From the NCBI GenBank assembly GCA_915069725.1, contig CAJZFF010000183.1:1-5128 (forward strand): a stretch of 5,128 nt of DNA, written 5' to 3'. This document shows, in pieces, positions 1 to 5,061 of the stretch. The translations under genes and the position numbers were made by a program. Position 1 is the first letter of the stretch. Every line of letters begins with the position of its first letter. The notes below the pieces were generated by a model. The model saw only the letters and a program-made list of their open reading frames with translations. It was not told the origin of the DNA and did no database searches. Source of the DNA: an uncultured Actinomyces sp. GTDB lineage: Bacteria > Actinomycetota > Actinomycetes > Actinomycetales > Actinomycetaceae.

Positions 1-2
1 GT

Positions 3-44
3 GCGGCACTGGTGCGACTCACGCGCCGAGCCTACAGGGGGTGA
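3..44 (+). CDS. Possible 3' end of a rightward gene (partial)
   Basis: Frame 3 is open from the window edge and ends at TGA 42-44, giving the C-terminal residues AALVRLTRRAYRG. Ten of its 13 sense codons end in G or C, which fits the coding style of the window, but a fragment this short cannot be identified. A competing frame 1 stays open to position 372, but it runs through repeat copy 1 and antisense to the tetR gene and is probably spurious. If the fragment is real, the gene is convergent with the TetR gene and repeat copy 1 lies between two 3' ends. No function can be proposed. Confidence 0.3.
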   Translation, partial: AALVRLTRRAYRG

Positions 45-123
45 GTGGAGGGCGGTGGAGTCAGTGTGGGCGGCCTCGCGGGCTGCGCTTCGCCCGGCTC
101 CTGCGCTCTCCTGGCTCACTGAC
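45..123. other. Short intergenic stretch with a weak GC hairpin
   Basis: No gene is supported here. CGGGC at 79-83 can pair with GCCCG at 92-96 around an 8-nt loop. This could be a weak terminator hairpin for the putative gene ending at 44, but there is no T-run and arms this short are common at this GC content. Confidence 0.2.
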
Positions 124-268
124 GGGGACATTCCGCGCGACCGGGTACGTGTCCTTCCGGGCGGGGGCGTTCGACGCCGTCGGGGACAGGAATACGGTCC
201 CCGTACGCGCAGGGTGTCCCCGGCCGCGGGGAAGTGTCCCCTGCTGCGCGGAAAGCCCCTGTGCGCAG
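124..268 (+). repeat. Dispersed intergenic repeat, copy 1
   Basis: This is the first of three related copies. The first 100 bases align without gaps to copy 2 (3461-3560), with 7 differences by hand count. It opens with GGGGACATTCCG at 124. It carries the 18-base core TTCGACGCCGTCGGGGAC (170-187), identical in all copies, and a hairpin with arms CGGGGAC (181-187) and GTCCCCG (197-203) around a 9-base loop. The tail has GCGCAGG at 207-213 followed by TGTCCCC at 215-221 and 235-241. The stretch 242-268 diverges but keeps GCGCGGAAAG, which resembles the copy 2 tail, so the right end is uncertain (241 to 268). No open frame across it looks coding. It sits downstream of the leftward tetR gene, with the tail facing the stop codon. 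Confidence 0.85.
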
Positions 269-280
269 ACCACCTCCGAC

Positions 281-298
281 GACGTCGAGCGCGACGTC
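281..298 (-). terminator. Perfect hairpin overlapping the tetR stop codon
   Basis: GACGTCG (281-287) and CGACGTC (292-298) are perfect complements around a 4-base loop, AGCG. The hairpin includes two bases of the tetR stop codon (297-299). With the following hairpin in copy 1 (CTGCGC 244-249 with GCGCAG 263-268) it could help end tetR transcription. There is no U-tract on either strand, so intrinsic termination is only a possibility. Confidence 0.35.
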
Positions 299-920
299 AG
301 GCGTCGCCGGTCTGCGTCGGCGTGCTCAGCCCGATGATGACCGCCTCGATGAGGTCTCGCAGCCTGCTGTAGTCGATGTTCTCGGCGATCGAGTCCATGA
401 AGAGCAGGCTGACGAGGTCGGCCAGGCTCGCCGTGGAGACGGTGGGACGGCGTCCCATGCGGGCGAGAACCTTCTCGACCGTCCCGGACAGTCTGGCGGT
501 GAAGTCGGCGCGCGCCGTGCCGGGGATTGTCGGGCTGTCGGGGTTGCGCAGCTGGAAGAGGGAGTACTCCGTGGTCAGCAGGTAGATGGTGCGGGCCTCG
601 GGGCGGATGGCCTCGAGCAGCTCCATGAGCGAGTCCATCGTGGGGGTGCCCTCGAAGGAGTCGACGGCCTGCGTGACTTGTGACAGCAAGGTGTTGGAGC
701 GCGTGACGATGGCCTCGGTCAGGACGTCCTGGAGTGAGGAGTAGTTGGAGTAGAAGGCGCCCCGGGTGAAGCCGGCCTGTTTGACGACGTCGTCAATGCG
801 AGTGCTGGCAATGCCCTTGGAGGCAACGATGTCCGCAGCCGCCTCGATGAGGCGGGCGCGGGTGTTCTCCCGCTTGCGCAGCGTGCGCTCGGCGGCGGGC
901 GGGTCGGTACTCGGTGTCAT
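297..920 (-). CDS. TetR/AcrR-family transcriptional regulator
   Basis: This is a one-component repressor of 207 residues, the usual length for TetR proteins. The N-terminal DNA-binding domain spans about residues 16-66. It contains RARLIEAAADIVASKG and the helix-turn-helix, with recognition region GFTRGAFYSNYSSLQDV at about 50-66, a very typical TetR signature. The rest (about 70-207) is a helical ligand-binding and dimerisation domain with no recognisable specificity. I chose ATG at 918-920 because AAGGTGG (929-935 on the opposite strand) lies 8 nt upstream. A GTG four codons further upstream (930-932) overlaps that ribosome site and is less likely. The gene is divergent from the MMPL exporter across a palindrome-bearing intergenic region. 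This is the standard arrangement for a TetR protein that represses an adjacent efflux gene and itself until it binds an inducer. The inducer is unknown. Confidence 0.93.
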   Translation of the reverse strand: MTPSTDPPAAERTLRKRENTRARLIEAAADIVASKGIASTRIDDVVKQAGFTRGAFYSNYSSLQDVLTEAIVTRSNTLLSQVTQAVDSFEGTPTMDSLMELLEAIRPEARTIYLLTTEYSLFQLRNPDSPTIPGTARADFTARLSGTVEKVLARMGRRPTVSTASLADLVSLLFMDSIAENIDYSRLRDLIEAVIIGLSTPTQTGDA

Positions 921-928
921 GAGACCGC

Positions 929-935
929 CCACCTT
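929..935 (-). promoter_or_regulatory. Ribosome binding site deciding the tetR start
   Basis: Read on the minus strand this is AAGGTGG, one mismatch from the AAGGAGG consensus, with 8 nt to the ATG at 920. It argues against the upstream in-frame GTG (930-932), which lies inside the site itself. Confidence 0.65.
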
Positions 936-980
936 ACCGGCGCCATAGGGGTGCGAGGAGTCACAACGTCCTGGGTTTCA

Positions 981-994
981 ATACATGAATGTAT
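981..994. promoter_or_regulatory. Palindrome, candidate TetR operator 1
   Basis: ATACAT-GA-ATGTAT is a perfect inverted repeat with 6-bp arms and a 2-bp spacer. It lies between the divergent regulator and exporter genes, and TetR-family dimers bind palindromes of about this size. Its half-site resembles the ATACATT/GAATGTAT half-sites of the E. coli AcrR operator. That is suggestive only, because the two proteins are from very different hosts. Confidence 0.55.
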
Positions 995-1009
995 CCAGTA
1001 CGTTTGCGT

Positions 1010-1021
1010 ATCGAATTCGAT
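1010..1021. promoter_or_regulatory. Palindrome, candidate operator 2
   Basis: ATCGAATTCGAT is a perfect 12-bp palindrome, 15 bp beyond the first one and 28 bp before the exporter start. It could be a second operator or an alternative one. Its half-site (ATCGAA) differs from that of operator 1, so both need not bind the same protein. Confidence 0.4.
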
Positions 1022-1037
1022 CATCTCCGTACCTTTT

Positions 1038-1043
1038 GAAAGG
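1038..1043 (+). promoter_or_regulatory. Ribosome binding site deciding the exporter start
   Basis: GAAAGG lies 6 nt before the ATG at 1050. It supports that start over an in-frame GTG at 951, which would add 33 non-membrane residues encoded by the AT-rich control region. Confidence 0.65.
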
Positions 1044-1049
1044 TCCGTC

Positions 1050-3398
1050 ATGTCCACCTTCCTCTTATCCCTGGGGCGATGGTGCGCTCGTCACGCCACC
1101 CGGGTCCTTGCTGCCTGGGCGCTGCTCATCGCTGCCCTCGGCGGCGTCGTCGCCACCACCGGTATCCAGCTCGACGACACCTTCACCATTTCCGGCACTG
1201 AGTCGATGCGCGGCCTGGAGGTCCTCACCGATCGGCTTCCCCAGGCGGCGGGCACCAGCGAGCAGGTCCTCATCACCAGCTCCAACGGCCGCATCGAGAA
1301 CCACGCCCCGGCGGTCAACGCCTTTGCTCTTCGGGCATCGCAGATCGACGGCGTTGCCACGGTTTCCCCGCCCTTCGGTGACAAGACCGCCGGCGTTGCG
1401 TCATCCGTCTCCGCGGACGGCACCCACGTACTCGTCCAGGTGCAGACGGACGCCTCGGTCGGCTCCATCACCACCGGAACCACATCGAAGGCCAAGACCG
1501 TCGCCCAGGACCTCGACACCCTCGCCGAGCGCGCCGAGGCCATGGACCCGTCCCTGACAGTCCAGCGCAGCGGCAACATCGACCAGGAGGTGGGGATCGG
1601 CATCTCTGCCGTTGAGCTCGTCGGCGTCGCCATCGCCGCGATCGTCCTGCTCATCACCTTCGGCTCCCTCGTGGCCGCGGGTACCCCGCTCATCGCCGCC
1701 GCCGTCGGCGTGGGCGTCGGCATGCTCGGCATCCTCGCGACAGCAAGCTTCACCGACATCAACTCCACCACCCCGGTCCTGGCCGTCATGATCGGACTGG
1801 CGGTCGGCATCGACTACGCCCTATTCATCGTCTCGCGGGCGCGCGAGTACCTCGCCGACGGTGTCGATCCGGCCGAGGCCGCTGGGCGGGCCACCGCCAC
1901 CTCCGGAGGGGCCGTCGTCTTCGCCGGCACCACGGTCATCGTGGCCCTGTGCGGTTTGAGCGTGGCCGGCATCAGGTTCCTGACCACGATGGGACTGGCC
2001 TCGGCGGCGGTTGTGGCAGTGGCCGTGCTCGTGGCCCTGACGGTCGTTCCCGCTCTCATCGGCCTCCTCGGTCAGCGTCTGCTCCCGCGGCGTCGTAGGG
2101 CCGCCGACGCCGGTGCGGACGCGGACCGGAGGCCGGCCTCCCGCTGGGTGCGCACGGTGACCCGCCGCCCCTGGGTGACCATCGGCGCCGTCGTCGTCCT
2201 TCTGGGACTGTGCGCCGTCCCCGTCAGCGGCCTGCGTCTGGCCCTGACTGACAATGGCTTTGCCGAGAAGGGATCGCAGCAGCGCGAGACCTACGACGCC
2301 GTCGCCGCGGCCTACGGAGAGGGCTACAACTCTCCGATCGTCGTGATCGCTGACATCTCTCAGCCCTCCGGCTCCGTCGCCGCGGTCCAGGGTCTGGCCC
2401 GTGACCTCTCCCAGCTCGACGGCGTCGAGGGAGTCTCCCTGGCCACTCCCAACGAGGACGGGACCCTCGCCTTCGTCCAGCTCCGCCCCGAGAAATCGCA
2501 GGCCGACCCCGCCACGATGGAGCTCGTGCGCAACATCCGCTCCCACGCCGGCGACTATGAGAGCCGCTACGGGCTCAGCAACGTCATGGTCACCGGTCAG
2601 ACCGCTGTCGCGATTGACGTCGCCGAGGAGCTCAACGCCGCCCTCATCCCCTTCGGCATCGTGGTGGTGGGCCTCTCGCTCATCCTCCTCATGGTTGTCT
2701 TCCGCTCCATCGCCGTTCCCGTGACCGCGACCCTCGGGTACCTGCTGTCTCTGGGCGCGGGCATGGGCGCCGTGGGAGCCGTCTTCGGCTGGGGCTGGGC
2801 TGCCGACCTCCTGGCCGTCTCCAAGGTCGGCGCCGTCATCTCCTTCCTGCCGGTCATCGTCATGGGAGTCCTGTTCGGGCTGGCCATGGACTACCAGGTC
2901 TTCCTCGTTTCACGCATGCGCGAGGAGTGGAGCCGACGGCGCGGCGACGCGACTGATGCGACGCCTGAGGCTCGCCGTGAGGCCGCCGCGGTGGCGGTCG
3001 AGACCGGATTCCAGGGCAGCGCGAAGGTCGTGGTCGCGGCGGCCGTCATCATGATCGGCGTCTTCATGGCCTTCGTCCACACCGACAACGTGTACGTCAA
3101 GCCCATCGCCCTCGGTCTGACCGTCGGGATCGCCGCTGACGCCTTCCTCGTGCGCATGACCCTCATCCCTGCGCTCATGGCGGCGCTGGGAGAGAAGGCC
3201 TGGTGGCTGCCGACATGGCTGGACCGGCTGCTCCCCGTCGTCGACGTCGAGGGAGAGGGCCTGGAGCAGGCACTGGAGCAGGAGGAGGCCGCCGCCGGCC
3301 AGTCCGCCCGACCGGTGACGGACAGCTCGGGCGATGAGGCCGAGGATACTGAGGGCGCCGCGGACGCCGAGGACAGGCAGGCCGCTGTCGTGTCCTGA
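1050..3398 (+). CDS. MMPL/RND-superfamily membrane exporter
   Basis: This 782-residue protein has the duplicated architecture of MMPL (HAE-2 type RND) transporters, which use the proton gradient to export lipids, drugs or other hydrophobic molecules across the cytoplasmic membrane. Each half has one membrane helix (about 17-38 and 373-396), a large extracytoplasmic domain (about 40-185 and 397-530), and five further helices (about 187-342 and 533-712). The proton-relay Asp-Tyr pairs are present in both halves: GLAVGIDY (D255-Y256) and FGLAMDY (D614-Y615), each followed by a [FV]L/IVSR[AM]RE motif at the cytoplasmic end. A basic cytoplasmic linker (about 343-372, with RRRR) joins the halves. 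The tail (about 731-782) is acidic and probably disordered. The gene is divergent from the TetR gene, which probably represses it. The substrate cannot be told from the sequence. A mycolate role is unlikely unless the host makes mycolic acids. Confidence 0.95.
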   Translation: MSTFLLSLGRWCARHATRVLAAWALLIAALGGVVATTGIQLDDTFTISGTESMRGLEVLTDRLPQAAGTSEQVLITSSNGRIENHAPAVNAFALRASQIDGVATVSPPFGDKTAGVASSVSADGTHVLVQVQTDASVGSITTGTTSKAKTVAQDLDTLAERAEAMDPSLTVQRSGNIDQEVGIGISAVELVGVAIAAIVLLITFGSLVAAGTPLIAAAVGVGVGMLGILATASFTDINSTTPVLAVMIGLAVGIDYALFIVSRAREYLADGVDPAEAAGRATATSGGAVVFAGTTVIVALCGLSVAGIRFLTTMGLASAAVVAVAVLVALTVVPALIGLLGQRLLPRRRRAADAGADADRRPASRWVRTVTRRPWVTIGAVVVLLGLCAVPVSGLRLALTDNGFAEKGSQQRETYDAVAAAYGEGYNSPIVVIADISQPSGSVAAVQGLARDLSQLDGVEGVSLATPNEDGTLAFVQLRPEKSQADPATMELVRNIRSHAGDYESRYGLSNVMVTGQTAVAIDVAEELNAALIPFGIVVVGLSLILLMVVFRSIAVPVTATLGYLLSLGAGMGAVGAVFGWGWAADLLAVSKVGAVISFLPVIVMGVLFGLAMDYQVFLVSRMREEWSRRRGDATDATPEARREAAAVAVETGFQGSAKVVVAAAVIMIGVFMAFVHTDNVYVKPIALGLTVGIAADAFLVRMTLIPALMAALGEKAWWLPTWLDRLLPVVDVEGEGLEQALEQEEAAAGQSARPVTDSSGDEAEDTEGAADAEDRQAAVVS

Positions 3399-3417
3399 GC
3401 CCGCGCTCGCGGGGTCT

Positions 3418-3460
3418 GGCGAGGGCGGGTCAGGTGGATTGCCGCCGGCCCGCCCTTGCC
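3418..3460. terminator. Strong hairpin after the exporter gene
   Basis: Twelve consecutive pairs join 3418-3429 (GGCGAGGGCGGG) to 3449-3460 (CCCGCCCTTGCC), with one G-T wobble. Inside, GGTGG (3433-3437) pairs with CCGCC (3442-3446) around the loop ATTG. The stem begins 20 nt after the exporter stop codon and ends directly before repeat copy 2. It lacks a T-run, as many actinobacterial terminators do. It could stop exporter transcription and also act on the convergent transcript. A smaller hairpin (CCCGC 3400-3404 with GCGGG 3409-3413) sits just after the stop codon. Confidence 0.6.
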
Positions 3461-3598
3461 GGGGACATTCCGTGCGGCCGGGTGCGTGTCCTTCCGGCCG
3501 GGGGCGTTCGACGCCGTCGGGGACAGGAATACGGTCCCCAGACGCGCAGGATGTCCCCGGTGGTGCGGAAAGGTCCCCGGTCGCGCAGGATGTCCCTG
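3461..3598 (+). repeat. Dispersed intergenic repeat, copy 2
   Basis: This copy has the same orientation as copies 1 and 3. By hand count it matches copy 1 at 93 of the first 100 positions and copy 3 at 86 of 100, without gaps. The core is at 3507-3524. The hairpin pairs GGGGAC (3519-3524) with GTCCCC (3534-3539); the outermost C-G pair of the other copies is lost (A at 3540). GCGCAGGATGTCCC occurs twice, starting at 3544 and 3583, a 39-bp period, with GTCCCC also at 3573-3578. It lies in the tail-to-tail space between the exporter and the AlbA_2 gene. Its right end is about 39 nt from the AlbA_2 stop codon. Confidence 0.87.
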
Positions 3599-3637
3599 CC
3601 TGCGCGGGTCGCCCCGCTAGCCACGGCCTGTGACGCC

Positions 3638-4606
3638 CTACTGACCCGCGCCCTCGTCGTCCCGGGAGCCCGTGGCGGCGGTGACGGCCGCGGCCGGGTT
3701 GATGGGCAGTGCCCGGCGCGACTGGTCGCGGCGCAGCAGGAAGTTCCCCAGCCGGATCGGCCAGGCCACGTGGTTGATCCGCGGCCAGCGCAGCATGACG
3801 TAGTCGACGGCGTCGTCCACCTCCAGGCGCCGCGTCGAGTTGCCGACCCGCACCCACAGCGCCGCCCCGTCGCGACCCTTGGCCGGCTTGAGGTAGACCG
3901 GCAGCGGGGACGGGGGCGCGGTCACCCGGCACACCTCCGCGGTCCCGTCCGGGGTGGGCGCGAAGTCCACCTGCGGCAGCGCCGCCGCGTTCGTACCCAT
4001 GCGCGTGCGCCACATGCCGCGCAGCCACAGCTCGAAGCGGTCGGCGTTGGGCTGCTTGAGGGTTGTGTAGTCGGGGCCGAGCCCGATGAGGTTGCCGCCG
4101 TCGTCGACACCGAGCAGCAGCGTGCCGCCCGCGGAGTTCATGAAGGCCGCCACCGTCTTGGCCACGACCTCCTCCATGGCCTCGTCGCGCTTGTCCGTGC
4201 GCAGGTTCCAGCGCGCCGAGGACTTGAACTCCAGGCGGTCGGACTCGCCCATCTGGGCGACCTCCGCGATCGGCAGCAGCGTGCGATGGTGCTGGACGCG
4301 CGCCAGCACTGCGGAGGTCGCCACCAGCACCACGACCGCCACGCCGCAGGAGGTCGCCAGCATCTTGAACGAGAACAGGTCGCCCTCGTCGAAGATCCAC
4401 CCCGCCAGCAGCAGCCCCAGCCACAGCCCGATGAGTGCGATGAGGGTGGCCGACGAGTCCGACACCGTCACCCTTCCTCGCAGCAGGAACCGCGTCACCC
4501 GCCCCACGAGGTAGGACAGCAGGAGCAGCAGCGGCTGGGCGATGACCCACCAGATGAGGATGGGGTTGGCAGGGTTGGTGATGGTGACGGTCTCGATGCT
4601 CTCCAC
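3638..4606 (-). CDS. Membrane-anchored Schlafen/AlbA_2-domain protein
   Basis: This 322-residue protein has three predicted membrane helices at about residues 15-36, 53-72 and 84-103. Basic residues after the first (RVTRFLLRGR, 36-45) and third (RVQHHR, 103-108) put the C-terminal part in the cytoplasm. Residues about 119-180 match the AlbA_2 (Schlafen AlbA_2-like) fold: ESDRLEFKSS (121-130), then AFMNSAGGTLLLGVDDGGNLIGLG (154-177). The domain probably continues to about 273, with YLKPAKGRDGAALWVRVGNSTRRLE at 238-262. AlbA_2 domains are usually described as nucleic-acid-binding, and eukaryotic Schlafens use this core as an RNase. The role here is unknown. No C-terminal ATPase or helix-turn-helix follows, unlike many bacterial AlbA_2 proteins. 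The GTG at 4606 is chosen because upstream codons are Arg/His/Pro-rich and run into repeat copy 3; no clear ribosome site precedes it. The gene is convergent with the exporter. Confidence 0.85.
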   Translation of the reverse strand: MESIETVTITNPANPILIWWVIAQPLLLLLSYLVGRVTRFLLRGRVTVSDSSATLIALIGLWLGLLLAGWIFDEGDLFSFKMLATSCGVAVVVLVATSAVLARVQHHRTLLPIAEVAQMGESDRLEFKSSARWNLRTDKRDEAMEEVVAKTVAAFMNSAGGTLLLGVDDGGNLIGLGPDYTTLKQPNADRFELWLRGMWRTRMGTNAAALPQVDFAPTPDGTAEVCRVTAPPSPLPVYLKPAKGRDGAALWVRVGNSTRRLEVDDAVDYVMLRWPRINHVAWPIRLGNFLLRRDQSRRALPINPAAAVTAATGSRDDEGAGQ

Positions 4607-4874
4607 GTGCGTCAGGTTCTTTTCGTCTCGGTGCCTCGCGGCGCGGGTACGGGGTGGGCGGGGGTGGGCTGAGTGCGATTCAGGATGCGGTTGGTGCCGG
4701 TGCCGGTGCCGGAGCGAGCCCGACGTCGGAGCCCGGCGACGGCCGTCGTCTCGCCCATGACTGTGCCAGGCCCGGTGTTGCCAGACTGTGAGGACTGTCC
4801 GCTGCTCGATTCCTGGTCTCGGTGGTCCGTGGTCTCGGTGGCGCTTGGTTGTGGCGGCTCCTCGTCGCGCCGGC
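4607..4874. other. Non-coding stretch upstream of the AlbA_2 gene
   Basis: I see no convincing gene in these 268 bases: open frames here translate to low-complexity Arg/His/Pro or Ser/Arg strings. The stretch holds three tandem GGTGCC hexamers (4693-4710) and a 12-base direct repeat, TGGTCTCGGTGG, at 4814-4825 and 4830-4841 (16-base period). It should contain the promoter of the AlbA_2 gene, but no -10/-35 pair stands out on the minus strand. Confidence 0.5.
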
Positions 4875-5035
4875 GGGGACATTCCGTGCGGCCGGGTGCG
4901 TCTTGTTCCAGTCAGGGGCATTCGACGCCGTCGGGGACCGGAATCCTGTCCCCGCACGCGCAGGTTGTCCGCGGCTGGGAGGGAGTGTCCCCGGGAGCGC
5001 AGGATGTCCCCGGCTGAGGGGGAGTGTCCCCGGCC
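4875..5035 (+). repeat. Dispersed intergenic repeat, copy 3
   Basis: This is the longest and most diverged copy. It opens with GGGGACATTCCGTGCGGCCG, identical to copy 2 for 27 bases, and carries the invariant core at 4921-4938. The hairpin arms CGGGGAC (4932-4938) and GTCCCCG (4948-4954) are intact, although the loop has changed to CGGAATCCT. Most differences from copy 2 fall at 4902-4920 and in the loop. The tail has two 39-bp units with TGTCCCC at 4986-4992, 5006-5012 and 5025-5031. It ends about 26 nt before the stop codon of the leftward gene at the window edge and upstream of the AlbA_2 gene. Confidence 0.83.
4958..5035 (+). repeat. Two tandem 39-bp units in the copy 3 tail
   Basis: Units 4958-4996 and 4997-5035 both begin GCGCAGG and end in a GTGTCCCCGG block, with 6 differences in 39 by hand count. 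The same 39-bp spacing separates the two GCGCAGGATGTCC motifs of copy 2 (3544 and 3583), so the period is a property of the family. Confidence 0.75.
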
Positions 5036-5061
5036 GGGCGGGACAGGGCCAGGCGGCTGCG

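Larger units (their letters stand above)
936..1037. promoter_or_regulatory. Divergent tetR/exporter promoter region
   Basis: The stretch from about 975 to 1040 is clearly richer in A and T than anything else in the window, which marks it as the control region for the two divergent genes. Rightward promoter elements are only weakly visible: TTTCAA (976-981) and TACGTT (999-1004) are 17 bp apart and would place the first palindrome inside the spacer. On the minus strand TTGAAA (976-981) resembles a -35 box, but no good -10 follows. I do not assign exact promoters. Confidence 0.55.

Noticed and set aside
1..372. Rightward open frame of 123 codons from the window edge
   Set aside because: It crosses repeat copy 1 and the 3' end of tetR on the opposite strand. 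The translation is Arg/Pro/Gly-rich with no domain, as expected of a non-coding frame in GC-rich DNA.
951..1049. Start of the exporter at GTG 951
   Set aside because: It would place 33 residues over the AT-rich control region and the palindromes. The ATG at 1050 has a good ribosome site and leads directly into the first membrane helix.
124..3598. Composite transposon or insertion sequence bounded by copies 1 and 2
   Set aside because: No transposase, terminal inverted repeats or target-site duplications are visible. The copies also lie in ordinary intergenic positions beyond stop codons.
2910..4550. Leftward open frame of 546 codons
   Set aside because: It overlaps the AlbA_2 gene in another frame and the exporter in antisense. 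The translation is low-complexity Arg/Gly/His/Pro, a shadow of two strongly supported genes.
3434..4672. Rightward open frame of 412 codons
   Set aside because: It is antisense to the AlbA_2 gene and begins inside the terminator hairpin and repeat copy 2. Its composition is non-protein-like.
3461..5035. CRISPR array
   Set aside because: Repeated motifs are present, but units are not separated by unique spacers of constant length and the copies are kilobases apart. No cas genes are seen.
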